Source of the DNA: Pseudomonas sp. Root71
GTDB taxonomy: Bacteria > Pseudomonadota > Gammaproteobacteria > Pseudomonadales > Pseudomonadaceae
Direction of reading: 5' to 3'
Assembly (NCBI RefSeq): GCF_001429045.1
Contig: NZ_LMHY01000003.1
Coordinates: 85,633 to 149,632 of the forward strand
DNA: 64,000 bases
Part shown: piece by piece, positions 35,097-44,380 of the stretch
How the letters are laid out: each line of letters starts with the position of its first letter
How positions within the stretch are numbered: position 1 is the stretch's first letter
Translations under genes and position numbers: made by a program
The notes under the pieces: generated by a model
What the model was told of the DNA's origin: nothing
What the model saw: only the letters and a program-made list of their open reading frames with translations
Databases searched by the model: none

Positions 35097-36010
35097 AAAA
35101 CCATCCTCGATTGAAGGGACTCACGGGCTTGCTCCCTCATGTCCTGGTTATAGCCGCCGGCTTGTTGTGGTCGTGCATGGCGACGGCACAGCAGGCCTTT
35201 CCAACCCCGGAAAAGGCCGCCGAAGCCTTCGTCGAGGCACTGGGCACGGAGCACTCCGACCAGGTACGCCTGACCGAGCTGCTAGGCAGCGACTGGCACA
35301 GCTACATCCCCCGCGAAGGCGTGCAGCGCGAAGATGTGGATGCATTTTTGCAGCAATACCGCGAGCAACACCACATTGAAAACACCAGCGACCGCAAGGC
35401 CATCCTGGCGGTTGGCAGCAACAACTGGACACTGCCCATCCCCATGACCAAAGCCGCGGACGGTTGGCGCTTCGACATGAAGGCCGGCAGTGCCGAGATC
35501 CGTGCACGTCAAATCGGCCGCAATGAACTTGCCGCGGTGCAATCGGTGCTGGCCTATCACGATGCCCAGATGGACTATGCGTCAGTGGATCGGGACCATG
35601 ACGGCGCACTCGAGTATGCGCAGAAAATCTTCAGCACCCCCGGCCAGCACGACGGACTCTATTGGGCCGAAGACGACAGCGACCAGATCAGCCCGTTGGG
35701 GCCATCGTTCGGCAAAGCCATTGCCGATGAAGAGTGGCACGGCTACCGCTTCCGCATCCTTAATGGCCAGGGTCCTTCGGCACCTGGCGGCGCCTACAGT
35801 TACCTCATCGGTGACAAGATGAGCCGGGGCTTTGCGCTGATCGCCTGGCCGGTGAAGTACAACGACACCGGCGTGATGAGTTTCATGATCAGTCATGAAG
35901 GCCAGGTGTTCGAGAAAGACCTGGGGCCCGAGAGTGAAAAACTGGCTCTGGCGATGAAGCGCTTTGATCCGGATGACAGCTGGAAAGAGGTGGCTGAGGA
36001 CCAGGAGTAG
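35093..36010 (+). CDS. DUF2950 secreted protein
   Basis: A 305-residue protein whose TTG start overlaps the DUF3300 stop (TTGA) with GGGGGG just upstream, so the two are translationally coupled. The signal peptide ends near A-T-A-Q-Q-A-F. The DUF2950 core includes F-P-T-P-E-K-A-A-E-A-F-V-E-A-L, Y-W-A-E-D-D-S-D-Q-I-S-P-L-G and H-G-Y-R-F-R-I-L-N-G-Q-G. Probably periplasmic. The family's role is unknown; its pairing with DUF3300 is widespread. Confidence 0.85.
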   Translation: MKNHPRLKGLTGLLPHVLVIAAGLLWSCMATAQQAFPTPEKAAEAFVEALGTEHSDQVRLTELLGSDWHSYIPREGVQREDVDAFLQQYREQHHIENTSDRKAILAVGSNNWTLPIPMTKAADGWRFDMKAGSAEIRARQIGRNELAAVQSVLAYHDAQMDYASVDRDHDGALEYAQKIFSTPGQHDGLYWAEDDSDQISPLGPSFGKAIADEEWHGYRFRILNGQGPSAPGGAYSYLIGDKMSRGFALIAWPVKYNDTGVMSFMISHEGQVFEKDLGPESEKLALAMKRFDPDDSWKEVAEDQE

Positions 36011-36052
36011 CAGGCGCGACCTGCTGCAAGCCTTCAGAACGGCTCAAGGCAG

Positions 36053-36556
36053 TTATCTGATCGACAGGACGAATCGGTCTTCGCCCCCGGTGTTGTCGTT
36101 ACAGGAGGGTTGCTCAAGCTTGAATCCGCACCGATCCAGAACTTTTCTGGAACCGGCATTCTCCCTGAAAGCATACGCAACCAGTTGCACCAGTCCCCAG
36201 CGCATCCGTGCCTCCTGGATCAGGTGTCTCAACGCCAGTGTTGCCAGCCCCTGGCCGCATGCGCGCTGATCAATCCGATAGCCCACCTGCGCAGAACCCG
36301 TCGATGAATCGATGCTTTTCAGATTGGCTCGACCGACGATTCTCTGACTGCAATCCTCGATGACAAAGGGGTGCCAGGCGCCGATGGCAAAATCGGACAA
36401 ATAGCTTTCGATATGATCGGCGACACCCTGCAACGAGTAAAAAGCAGGATCGCGCGCATCGATATGGGATTCGAACCATTCACGGTTGTGGATTTCGAAA
36501 GCCAGCAACGCTTGAGCGTCAGTCATTTTCAGCTCGCGTACGCTAAACGATTCCAT
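36053..36556 (-). CDS. GNAT acetyltransferase (RimJ/RimL type)
   Basis: A 167-residue GNAT of the ribosomal-protein N-acetyltransferase type: R-E-L-K-M-T-D-A-Q-A-L-L, the acetyl-CoA loop Q-R-A-C-G-Q-G-L-A-T-L-A, and A-F-R-E-N-A-G-S-R-K-V-L-D-R-C-G-F. The ATG has GGAGAGG upstream. Target protein or small molecule not predictable. Convergent with the DUF2950 gene. Confidence 0.83.
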   Translation of the reverse strand: MESFSVRELKMTDAQALLAFEIHNREWFESHIDARDPAFYSLQGVADHIESYLSDFAIGAWHPFVIEDCSQRIVGRANLKSIDSSTGSAQVGYRIDQRACGQGLATLALRHLIQEARMRWGLVQLVAYAFRENAGSRKVLDRCGFKLEQPSCNDNTGGEDRFVLSIR

Positions 36557-36663
36557 TCACCACCTCTCCTTTGTCTTGTGCCGAATTGGCTCGAGTCTAT
36601 CCCATACCTGAACATCCTGGCCGGACCGAGCCTTACCTTCTCAGTCAGAGCGGCTTGCACAAA

Positions 36664-36699
36664 ACATATGGAGAATCGTATATTCGAATAACCATATGT
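36664..36699. promoter_or_regulatory. palindromic operator/promoter of the ars operon
   Basis: ACATATGG (36664-36671) and CCATATGT (36692-36699) form perfect arms around TATTCGAATA, itself a 10-bp palindrome (36681-36690). ArsR dimers bind such AT-rich dyads. The ATG at 36696 lies in the right arm, which supports the start at 36714. Confidence 0.6.
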
Positions 36700-36713
36700 A
36701 TCGAGCCACGCCA

Positions 36714-37061
36714 ATGCTCAATCCTGCCGCCGTATTCAAATGCCTGTCCGACGAAACCCGCGCCCGGGCCACCTTGCTCATCACCCGTGAAGGCGAGTTA
36801 TGCGTGTGTGAGCTGGTCTGCGCCCTGGACGACAGCCAGCCCAAGATTTCCCGCCATCTTGCCCAGCTTCGCGGCTGCGGCCTGCTTCTCGACCGCCGCC
36901 AGGGACAGTGGGTGTATTACCGACTGAACCCCGAACTGCCCGCGTGGGTTCGCGACGTTCTCGAGACAACCTTGCTGGCAAACGCCGACTGGCTTGCGAA
37001 CGACAGTACTCGCCTTGCCGCGATGGGCGACCGTCCGCTCAACACTTCCGCCTGCTGCTAA
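36714..37061 (+). CDS. arsR: ArsR arsenite-responsive repressor
   Basis: A 115-residue winged-helix repressor from ATG 36714 ([22 protein letters not shown] is the usual opening). The metalloid site E-L-C-V-C-E-L provides Cys30 and Cys32, on the first DNA-binding helix; a Cys pair also ends the protein (A-C-C). It represses its own operon until As(III) or Sb(III) binds. No good ribosome site is seen. arsB, arsC and arsH follow in the same direction. Confidence 0.92.
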   Translation: MLNPAAVFKCLSDETRARATLLITREGELCVCELVCALDDSQPKISRHLAQLRGCGLLLDRRQGQWVYYRLNPELPAWVRDVLETTLLANADWLANDSTRLAAMGDRPLNTSACC

Positions 37062-37084
37062 CCCTTCATTCATCGAGACTGTGC

Positions 37085-38368
37085 ATGTTTACTGCGTTTA
37101 CCATTTTCCTGCTCACCATGGTGTTAGTCATCTGGCAACCCAAGGGCCTGGGCGTCGGCTGGAGCGCCTCCCTGGGGGCCGTCCTGGCCCTGCTGGCAGG
37201 CGTCGTGACGCTGGGCGATATCCCACTGGTGTGGGGCATTGTCTGGAACGCCACCGCGACCTTCATCTCGCTCATCATCATCAGTCTGCTGCTCGATGAG
37301 GCCGGGTTTTTCCAGTGGGCGGCACTGCATGTGGCGCGCTGGGCCAAGGGTGACGGGCGGCGCCTGTTCGTCTTCACGATACTGCTGGGGGCCGGCGTAT
37401 CCGCCCTGTTTGCCAACGACGGTGCCGCCCTGATCCTGACCCCAATCGTCGTTTCAATACTGCTCGCACTGCGCTTTTCGCCAGCCTCTACCCTGGCGTT
37501 CGTCATGGCGGCCGGTTTCATTGCCGACACGGCGAGCTTGCCCCTGGTGGTGTCCAACCTCGTCAACATCGTTTCGGCCGACTACTTCAACCTGGGCTTC
37601 AGCGAATACGCCGCCATCATGGTGCCGGTCAACTTCGTTGCCGTGGCGACCACGCTCGTGGTGCTGTACTGGTTTTTCCGGCGTGACATTCCCAGGCATT
37701 ACGCGCTCGATGACGTGATGGATCCGCGACGCGCCGTGCGTGATCCCCTGACCTTCCGCGTCGGCTGGCTTGTCCTGGCGCTGCTGCTGATCGGGCTGTT
37801 TGCCCTGGAACCCTTGGGCATTCCCATCAGCGCCATCTCAGCGGTCTGTGCCGCGATGCTGTTCGCCGTGGCGGCGCGTGGGCATGTGATTTCAACGCGA
37901 CGGGTACTGCGTGAAGCGCCCTGGCAGGTCGTGATCTTTTCACTGGGCATGTACCTGGTAGTGTACGGGCTGAAAAACGCCGGACTGACCACCTACATGA
38001 CCATGGCCCTGAACTACTTGGCCGAATTCGGTATCTGGGGCGCCGCGCTCGGCACTGGCCTGCTCACGGCCTTGCTGTCATCGGGCATGAACAACATGCC
38101 CACGGTGCTGGTGGGTGCCCTGTCGATCCAGGCCAGCGACGCCACCGGTGTGGTGCGCGAGGCCATGATCTACGCCAATGTCATCGGTTCCGACCTGGGC
38201 CCCAAGATCACCCCTATCGGCAGCCTGGCCACCCTGCTCTGGCTGCATGTCCTGGAGCGCAAGGGCATCCGCATTACCTGGGGTTACTACTTCAAGGTCG
38301 GCGTGGTCCTGACCCTGCCGATCCTGTTCATCACCTTGTCTGCCCTGGCCCTGCGCCTGAGCGTCTAG
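37085..38368 (+). CDS. arsB: ArsB arsenite efflux pump
   Basis: A 427-residue 12-helix pump of the ArsB family with the typical [36 protein letters not shown] and [11 protein letters not shown] motifs. It exports As(OH)3 or Sb(OH)3 in exchange for protons. It follows arsR by 23 bp. This is the classic ArsB type, not ACR3. Confidence 0.95.
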   Translation: MFTAFTIFLLTMVLVIWQPKGLGVGWSASLGAVLALLAGVVTLGDIPLVWGIVWNATATFISLIIISLLLDEAGFFQWAALHVARWAKGDGRRLFVFTILLGAGVSALFANDGAALILTPIVVSILLALRFSPASTLAFVMAAGFIADTASLPLVVSNLVNIVSADYFNLGFSEYAAIMVPVNFVAVATTLVVLYWFFRRDIPRHYALDDVMDPRRAVRDPLTFRVGWLVLALLLIGLFALEPLGIPISAISAVCAAMLFAVAARGHVISTRRVLREAPWQVVIFSLGMYLVVYGLKNAGLTTYMTMALNYLAEFGIWGAALGTGLLTALLSSGMNNMPTVLVGALSIQASDATGVVREAMIYANVIGSDLGPKITPIGSLATLLWLHVLERKGIRITWGYYFKVGVVLTLPILFITLSALALRLSV

Positions 38369-38396
38369 CCCTGTGCGACTGCAAAGAGGAATCACC

Positions 38397-38867
38397 ATGC
38401 GCGTTCTGTTTATGTGTACCGCCAATAGCTGTCGCAGCATCCTGTCCGAAGCCATGTTCAACCATCTCGCCCCCGAAGGTTTTGAGGCGGTCAGTGCCGG
38501 CAGCTTCCCCAAGGGCCAGGTGTTGCCCCGCAGCCTGAGCACGTTGCAAGAGGCCGGCATCGCCATCGACGGTTTGAGCAGCAAAGGCAATGAGGCGTTC
38601 GAAGCCAACCCGCCGGACATCGTCATCACGGTCTGCGACAAGGCCGCCGGTGAGGCGTGCCCCGTGTACTTCGGGCCGGCGCTGAAAGCTCATTGGGGCC
38701 TGGAAGACCCATCGGACATCAAGGGCGATGAAGCGACGGTATCGGCGGCGTTCCACTCAACCCTGGCGCACATCGAAACGCGTTGCCGGGCATTGCTCGA
38801 CCTGCCTTTTGCACAACTTGACCGCGATGCGCTGAAGCGGGAACTCGACCGCATCGGCACGCTTTGA
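38397..38867 (+). CDS. arsC: ArsC arsenate reductase (low-MW phosphatase fold)
   Basis: A 156-residue reductase with the P-loop C-T-A-N-S-C-R-S at residues 7-14 and the later Cys pair in [12 protein letters not shown], as in thioredoxin-coupled ArsC. GAGGAA lies before ATG 38397. It turns As(V) to As(III) for ArsB export. The gap to arsB is 28 bp. Confidence 0.93.
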   Translation: MRVLFMCTANSCRSILSEAMFNHLAPEGFEAVSAGSFPKGQVLPRSLSTLQEAGIAIDGLSSKGNEAFEANPPDIVITVCDKAAGEACPVYFGPALKAHWGLEDPSDIKGDEATVSAAFHSTLAHIETRCRALLDLPFAQLDRDALKRELDRIGTL

Positions 38868-38878
38868 CCGGAGCCCCC

Positions 38879-39571
38879 ATGACCCATCCCCTGCCCAATC
38901 TCGACACGTCACTGACCCAGCCCATCGCCGGACGCGACGACCAGCACAAGCCACGCATCCTGCTGCTGTACGGCTCGACTCGTGCACGGTCGTTCAGTCG
39001 CCTGCTGGTCGAGGAAGCGGCCCGGTTGCTCGAACACTTCGGCGCCGAGACTCGGATCTTCAACCCATCAGGCCTGCCGCTTCCGGACGACGCGCCCTCC
39101 GATCACCCGAAAGTCCAGGAACTGCTCGAACTGATGCAATGGTCCGAAGGCCAGGTCTGGTGTTCGCCAGAGCGCCACGGCTCCATGTCTGCAGTGTTCA
39201 AGGCGCAAATCGACTGGGTGCCGTTGGCGTTGGGCGCCGTTCGCCCGACCCAGGGGAAAACCCTCGCGGTCATGCAGGTCTGCGGCGGTTCCCAGTCCTT
39301 CAATGTGGTGAATCAGCTTCGTGTGCTGGGCCGCTGGATGCGCATGTTCACCATCCCCAATCAATCTTCCGTGCCAAAGGCTTTTCTGGAGTTTGACGAC
39401 GCCAATCGCATGAAACCCTCGTCGTTGTACGACAGGGTGGTGGACGTCATGGAGGAACTGGTGAAATTTACCCTGCTGCTACGGGATCGCCCCGATCTGG
39501 TAGACCGCTACTCGGAACGCAAAGAGTCCGCAGAGGAACTGACTCAGCGCGTGAATCAGCGGTCGATCTGA
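38879..39571 (+). CDS. arsH: ArsH organoarsenical/flavin oxidase
   Basis: A 230-residue NADPH-FMN flavoprotein with [14 protein letters not shown] at residues 25-38 and the [11 protein letters not shown] loop. ArsH oxidises trivalent methylarsenicals and roxarsone-type compounds. ATG 38879 has GGAG five bases upstream. Last gene of arsRBCH; a terminator hairpin follows. Confidence 0.94.
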   Translation: MTHPLPNLDTSLTQPIAGRDDQHKPRILLLYGSTRARSFSRLLVEEAARLLEHFGAETRIFNPSGLPLPDDAPSDHPKVQELLELMQWSEGQVWCSPERHGSMSAVFKAQIDWVPLALGAVRPTQGKTLAVMQVCGGSQSFNVVNQLRVLGRWMRMFTIPNQSSVPKAFLEFDDANRMKPSSLYDRVVDVMEELVKFTLLLRDRPDLVDRYSERKESAEELTQRVNQRSI

Positions 39572-39603
39572 CTGTAGAAATGTTCCCCCAGGTCCGATAA
39601 CCG

Positions 39604-39647
39604 AAAAAAGTCGCAAACCCCACGACGTTTCAGGGCTTGCGACTCTT
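39604..39647. terminator. terminator hairpin shared by arsH and the 11-mer repeat gene
   Basis: AGTCGCAA-A-CCC pairs with GGG-C-TTGCGACT around a 12-base loop. Read on the minus strand six T residues follow, so it should end the minus-strand repeat-protein transcript. A near-identical, fully paired hairpin lies at 62859-62892. Confidence 0.8.
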
Positions 39648-39687
39648 TACTGCTATGCCTGCGGTGTTCATTGCCGAACGTGCAGGC

Positions 39688-40515
39688 TTAGTTCTCTACC
39701 TCGACCGCGTCGAAATCCGGCTCGTCCGGGGCATCCGGGGCGTCCGCCATATCTTCCCTGGCGTCCTTCGCCACGGCCTTGGCGGCCTCTCTGGCTGCCT
39801 TCGCCTCGGCTTTGGCGGTGTCCCTCGCGGCATCCGCGGTAGCCCGGGCAGCATCCCTGGCGGCATCTGCGTCGGCCTTGGCCGCGTCCCTCGCTGCATC
39901 TGCAGCGGCACGGGCAGCGTCCCTGGCGGCGTCTGCGTCTTCGTCCGCCAAGCCAGCAGCTTTTGCGGCATCCCGGGCTGCATCAGCTTCAGCCCTGGCG
40001 GCGTCCCGGGCGGCATCCGCAGTCGCTTTTGCCGCATCACGGGCTGCATCCGCAGTCGCTCTGGCCGCGTCACGGGCTGCCTTGGCATCAGCCTTGGCAG
40101 CGTCCCGGGCTGCATCGGCGGCATCGTTGTCTGCATCGTGATCAGCGTCGTCAGCGTCGTTGTCATGGGCATTGCCCGGGCCTTTGTTCCCGGCTACACC
40201 ACCATGGTCAGCGTCGCCGCGCCCCGGACCTCCATGACCGTCACCGTCATGGCCGGCAGCGCCATGATCGCCACCCTTGGCTCCATCACCGCCAGCACCG
40301 TGACCGCCTCCACCGTCACCACCTCCATCACCGCCGTGGCCACCACCTCCAGCGCCGCCACCGCCACCGCCACCGTGACCTCCACCGCCTCCACCGCTGC
40401 CGCCATCCTTGGCATACACGCTGGAGAAACTACCGATGTAGTCGGGCACCAGGACAGTCGATGCCGACAGGACTCCACCGATGGCCAGAGCCAATAAACA
40501 TTTCTTGAGCAGCAT
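39688..40515 (-). CDS. secreted Gly/His-rich protein with 11-residue Ala/Asp repeats (copy 1)
   Basis: A 275-residue protein from ATG 40515 with GGAGGT upstream. A signal peptide (L-L-K-K-C-L-L-A-L-A-I-G-G) leads to a stretch of about 100 residues of Gly, His, Asp and few others. From about residue 125 on, the unit A-D-A-A-R-D-A-A-K/R-A-x repeats about nine times, a perfect 11-residue spacing with charged and Ala positions kept. Eleven-mer Ala-rich repeats form amphipathic helices, as in LEA proteins. It ends in an acidic tail D-A-P-D-A-P-D-E-P-D-F-D. A close paralogue is at 62972-64000. Not recognised; LEA-like protection or metal binding by the His-rich part is inference. Confidence 0.72.
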   Translation of the reverse strand: MLLKKCLLALAIGGVLSASTVLVPDYIGSFSSVYAKDGGSGGGGGGHGGGGGGGAGGGGHGGDGGGDGGGGHGAGGDGAKGGDHGAAGHDGDGHGGPGRGDADHGGVAGNKGPGNAHDNDADDADHDADNDAADAARDAAKADAKAARDAARATADAARDAAKATADAARDAARAEADAARDAAKAAGLADEDADAARDAARAAADAARDAAKADADAARDAARATADAARDTAKAEAKAAREAAKAVAKDAREDMADAPDAPDEPDFDAVEVEN

Positions 40516-40956
40516 GATGCACCTCCGCATGGAGTTGCGTACTCATCTCCGTATCGAACGCAATGTCCAGTGAGTTCCCGGCCGCCCATTGGAGCAGCCG
40601 GCCAACCGGCACGGCCATCAATCTGCAGCATTATCGAGCTGCTGCGGTATCCGCACGATCCCTGAAAGCCAGCTGGCATCGTTGCGTGGGAAACATTCCC
40701 ACATTTTTTTTGGATAAGTACTTTCAGCCCGAGTTCAAAAAAACAGCTTCAGGGACTGACGCATGGGTTGAGCAACCACTTCAACCCGACTCATTGGAGC
40801 ATCGCCATGCCGCAAACTGATATGATTATTTTCAGATATCTTGCATATAGAATTTTATTGTGTCATTTATAGCCTCGCCGATCACAGGACTGATCCACCG
40901 CGCCAACCCGGATGGCGGGCACCCGTTCCCCCAAATGCCCTCCAGGAGTCAACAAT
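40516..40956. promoter_or_regulatory. divergent region, repeat protein / aot-like operon
   Basis: No gene is seen in these 440 bp. GCAGCA...TGCTGC around 40625-40642 is a short dyad, a T8 run follows at about 40705, and an AT-rich block (about 40815-40865, with TTGCAT) may be the promoter of the transporter operon. Confidence 0.35.
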
Positions 40957-41733
40957 ATGAACAAGACAGAACTTCTAGGTGCTCTGGCGCTATGCGCCTT
41001 CAGTTTCCTGGCACATGCCGACGAAGACAGCCTGCGTATCGGTATCGAAGCCGCCTACCCGCCCTTCTCCTTCAAGACACCCGAAGGCAACGTCAGCGGG
41101 TTCGACTACGACATCGGCAACGCCTTGTGCGAAGAAATGAAGGTCAAGTGCGAGTGGGTCATTCAGGAGTTCGACGGCATGATCCCGTCGCTCAAAGTGC
41201 GCAAGATCGATGCCGTGCTGTCGTCGATGTCGATCACCGAAGACCGGATGAAGTCCGTGGACTTCAGCAAAAAGTACTACCACACGCCGGGCAAGTTCGC
41301 GATGAAGGCCGGCAACGTGATCAATGACCCCCTGATCGACCTCAAGGGCAAGAAAGTCGGCGTGCAACGCTCCTCGACTTACGATCGCTTTGCCACCGAG
41401 CAACTGGAAAAAGCCGGCGTCGTCGTGGTGCGCTACGGCTCACAAAATGAAGCCTTCCTCGATCTCGCCTCGGGTCGTCTGGACGCCACCCTCGCCGACA
41501 TCGTCAACACCGATGAGAGCTTCATCAAGACACCCGCCGGCCAGGGCTTCGCACTCACGGGGCCCGACATCAACGACCCGAAGTATTTTGGCCGGGGCGC
41601 CGGGATCGCCGTGCGCAAGGGCGACAGTGCCAACGTTGCGCGCCTGAGTGCCGCGATTGACGCCATTCGCGCCAATGGCAAGTACCAGCAAGTGATGACC
41701 AGGTACTTCGCGTTCGATATCTACGGCGAGTAG
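40957..41733 (+). CDS. aotJ: basic amino-acid binding protein (AotJ-like)
   Basis: A 258-residue family 3 solute-binding protein. The signal peptide ends at H-A-D; the mature protein keeps L-R-I-G-I-E-A-A-Y-P-P-F-S-F and the Cys pair typical of Arg/Lys/His binders (A-L-C-E-E-M-K-V-K-C-E-W). CAGGAG precedes the ATG. First gene of a J-Q-M-O-P series. It may bind arginine, ornithine or a related amino acid; the regulator at the end argues for another ligand than in aot of P. aeruginosa. Confidence 0.88.
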   Translation: MNKTELLGALALCAFSFLAHADEDSLRIGIEAAYPPFSFKTPEGNVSGFDYDIGNALCEEMKVKCEWVIQEFDGMIPSLKVRKIDAVLSSMSITEDRMKSVDFSKKYYHTPGKFAMKAGNVINDPLIDLKGKKVGVQRSSTYDRFATEQLEKAGVVVVRYGSQNEAFLDLASGRLDATLADIVNTDESFIKTPAGQGFALTGPDINDPKYFGRGAGIAVRKGDSANVARLSAAIDAIRANGKYQQVMTRYFAFDIYGE

Positions 41734-41758
41734 GCCTTACCCCTGCCCCACTGACCCC

Positions 41759-41797
41759 AGCCCCGGCGCCGGCCCTGCGCAGGCACCTGTCGGGGCT
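41759..41797 (+). promoter_or_regulatory. intercistronic hairpin between binding protein and permease genes
   Basis: AGCCCCG and CGGGGCT are perfect 7-bp arms with GGCGCC inside. Hairpins here commonly stabilise the binding-protein mRNA and lower permease expression. Confidence 0.5.
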
Positions 41798-41838
41798 TGT
41801 CTTGCGCGCCTCGCGGCGCTCGCTTGAGGAACTTCATC

Positions 41839-42528
41839 ATGCTTCACGGCTACGGATCGAGCATTCTCGATGGCGCCTGGCTGACCATAAACCTGGCCCT
41901 GACGTCCATGTCCATGGCGATTGCCCTGGGCCTGATCGGCGCGGCCTTTCGCTTGTCACCGCTCAAATGGCTGGCCCTGCTCGGGGAAAGCTACACCACC
42001 CTGATTCGCGGCATTCCAGACCTGGTGCTGATCCTGCTGATCTTCTACGGCGGCCAGGATCTGGTGAACCGCATTGCCCTGGCGCTCGGTTACACCCGCT
42101 ATATCGACATCAACCCCTTTATTGCCGGCGTCTGCACCATGGGCTTCATTTTTGGCGCCTACCTCTCGGAAACCTTTCGTGGCGCCTTCATGGCGATCCC
42201 CAAGGGTCAGGCCGAGGCTGGCGTGGCCTATGGCATGGGCGGTGCGCAGGTGTTCTGGCGAATCCTGGTGCCGCAGATGATTCGCTTCGCCATCCCCGGG
42301 TTCACCAACAATTGGCTGGTGCTGACCAAATCCACTGCGCTGATCTCCGTGATCGGCTTGCAGGACATGATGTTCAAAGCCAAGAACGCAGCGGATGCCA
42401 CACACGAGCCATTTACGTTTTTCCTCGCGGTGGCAGCGCTGTACCTGATGCTCACCAGCCTGTCCTTGCTGGTGCTGCGCTATCTGGAAAAACACTACTC
42501 GGTCGGCATCAAAGCCGCCGAATTGTGA
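41839..42528 (+). CDS. aotQ: amino-acid ABC transporter permease (AotQ-like)
   Basis: A 229-residue HisQ-type permease with five helices. The ABC-contact EAA loop reads E-A-G-V-A-Y-G-M-G-G-A-Q-V-F-W-R-I-L-V-P. ATG 41839 has GAGG nine bases upstream; the longer frame to 41797 lacks such a site. It pairs with the AotM-like permease, 13 bp downstream. Confidence 0.88.
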   Translation: MLHGYGSSILDGAWLTINLALTSMSMAIALGLIGAAFRLSPLKWLALLGESYTTLIRGIPDLVLILLIFYGGQDLVNRIALALGYTRYIDINPFIAGVCTMGFIFGAYLSETFRGAFMAIPKGQAEAGVAYGMGGAQVFWRILVPQMIRFAIPGFTNNWLVLTKSTALISVIGLQDMMFKAKNAADATHEPFTFFLAVAALYLMLTSLSLLVLRYLEKHYSVGIKAAEL

Positions 42529-42541
42529 GGGGGAGCCACCC

Positions 42542-43240
42542 ATGATTCTCGACTACAACCTGATCTGGGAAAACCTGCCGCTGTACTTCAATGGCGCCTT
42601 GTTGACCCTCAAAGTCCTGCTCATTTCCCTGGCGCTGGGTCTGGTATTGGCGATGCCACTGGCGCTGATGCGAGTGTCGCGATCGCCGCTGATCAACTTC
42701 CCGGCCTGGCTCTATACCTACGTGATTCGCGGTACGCCGATGCTCGTGCAATTGTTCCTGATCTACTACGGCCTGGCGCAGTTCGAAGCGGTGCGCCAAA
42801 GCGTGCTCTGGCCTTACCTGTCCAGCGCCACCTTTTGCGCCTGCCTGGCCTTCGCGATCAACACCAGCGCCTATAGCGCCGAGCTGCTGGCCGGCAGTCT
42901 GAAAGCCACCCACCCTGGCGAGATCGAAGCCGCCAGGGCCATGGGCATGTCACGCCTGACCCTGTATCGCCGCATTCTCATGCCATCGGCCTTGCGCCGG
43001 GCATTGCCGCAATACAGCAACGAAGTGCTGATGATGCTGCAAACCACCAGCCTGGCCTCCATCGTCACCCTCGTCGATATCACCGGGGCCGCGCGCACGG
43101 TCAGCTCACGCTTCTATCTACCGTTCGAGGAGTTCATCACCGCCGGCCTCATCTACCTCGCACTGACCTTCATCCTGGTGCGCCTGTTCAAGCTGGCCGA
43201 GCGCCGCTGGCTGGCGTACCTGGCACCGCGCAAGCACTAA
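42542..43240 (+). CDS. aotM: amino-acid ABC transporter permease (AotM-like)
   Basis: A 232-residue HisM-type permease. The loop E-I-E-A-A-R-A-M-G-M-S-R-L-T-L-Y-R-R-I-L-M-P is the ATPase contact; Y-T-Y-V-I-R-G-T-P-M-L-V-Q-L marks the family. GGAG precedes the ATG. It forms the membrane channel with the AotQ-like subunit. Confidence 0.9.
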   Translation: MILDYNLIWENLPLYFNGALLTLKVLLISLALGLVLAMPLALMRVSRSPLINFPAWLYTYVIRGTPMLVQLFLIYYGLAQFEAVRQSVLWPYLSSATFCACLAFAINTSAYSAELLAGSLKATHPGEIEAARAMGMSRLTLYRRILMPSALRRALPQYSNEVLMMLQTTSLASIVTLVDITGAARTVSSRFYLPFEEFITAGLIYLALTFILVRLFKLAERRWLAYLAPRKH

Positions 43241-43249
43241 GGAGCTGCT

Positions 43250-44362
43250 ATGGAGCACATTCAATACCTGTTGCCGTGGAGTGCCTCGGGCACCGAGCGA
43301 ACGCTGTCACTGTTTCGTTTTGGCAGCGGACCGCGCAAGGCCTACATCCAGGCGTCACTGCATGCCGACGAATTGCCGGGGATGCGCGTTGCCGTCGAGC
43401 TCAAGCGCCGTCTTCTGGAACTGGAAACCCAAGGCCGCCTGAGCGGGGTGATCGAGTTGGTGCCCATGGCCAATCCGATCGGTATCGCCCAGATGTTCCA
43501 GGCCACCCATCAGGGGCGCTTCGAGTTCTCCAGCGGCAAGAATTTCAATCGCGACTTCCCGGTGTTGGTCGATGCCATTGCGCCGCTGCTGGAAGGCCGA
43601 TTGGGCGACGATGCCGATGCCAACATCGCACTCATCCGCCGCGCCATGATCGATGCCCTGGCCGCCATGCCCGCACCGACCTCGGAACTCGACGGCCTGC
43701 GCCGCCTGTTGCTGCAGCATGCCTGTGACGCCGATGTGGTGCTGGACCTGCACTGCGATTTCGAATCGATCATGTTGATGTATGCGATGCCACAAATCTG
43801 GCCACGCTTGCAATCACTGGCCGCTCGCCTCGGCGCGGGGGTCACGTTATTGGCCGAAGATGCGGGCGGCAGTGCCTTCGACGAAGCCTGCGCCATTGCA
43901 TGGTTACGCCTGGCCGAGCTGTTTCCCGAAGCCAATATTCCCCTGGCGTGTGCGGCCACCACCATCGAATTGCGGGGCATGGCAGACACCGAACGCGAGC
44001 AATGCCTCGACAGTGCCCAAGCCATTCTCGGGTATCTCGCCGAACAAGGCCTGATCAGCGGTGAATGGCCAGCGGCACCGCCGAGCCATTGCCAGGCCAT
44101 GCCATTCGCCGGCGCGCAGTACGCCTGTGCGCCCCACCCGGGTGTGGTGAGTTTTCTGCAACCGCTGGGCGCCCGGGTCAAGGTCGGCGATCCGCTATTC
44201 GAAGTCATCGACCCGCTGACCGACCGCCATAGCGTGGTGAGCGCCAGCACCGACGGCATTCTCTATGCCCGCGAACGGCTGCGCTTTGCCCAGCCAGGAT
44301 TGTGGCTGGCCAAGGTTGCAGGCGTTACCCCCATTCGCCAGGGTCGCTTGCTCAGCGACTGA
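43250..44362 (+). CDS. aotO: succinylglutamate desuccinylase/aspartoacylase-type protein (AotO-like)
   Basis: A 370-residue M14-type zinc deacylase. The metal site is visible as H-A-D-E-L-P-G (HxxE) near residue 38, with D-L-H-C-D near 167 as the third ligand, and T-T-I-E-L-R as a catalytic region. In P. aeruginosa the aotO gene has the same place between M and P. It may deacylate an imported N-acyl amino acid. GGAG lies before the ATG. Confidence 0.85.
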   Translation: MEHIQYLLPWSASGTERTLSLFRFGSGPRKAYIQASLHADELPGMRVAVELKRRLLELETQGRLSGVIELVPMANPIGIAQMFQATHQGRFEFSSGKNFNRDFPVLVDAIAPLLEGRLGDDADANIALIRRAMIDALAAMPAPTSELDGLRRLLLQHACDADVVLDLHCDFESIMLMYAMPQIWPRLQSLAARLGAGVTLLAEDAGGSAFDEACAIAWLRLAELFPEANIPLACAATTIELRGMADTEREQCLDSAQAILGYLAEQGLISGEWPAAPPSHCQAMPFAGAQYACAPHPGVVSFLQPLGARVKVGDPLFEVIDPLTDRHSVVSASTDGILYARERLRFAQPGLWLAKVAGVTPIRQGRLLSD

Positions 44363-44380
44363 CTCCAGAGAGTTCAAACC

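Noticed and set aside
39637..40497. 286-codon plus-strand frame opposite the repeat protein
   Set aside because: Low-complexity mirror of the Ala/Asp repeats; the minus frame has a signal peptide and a GGAGGT site.
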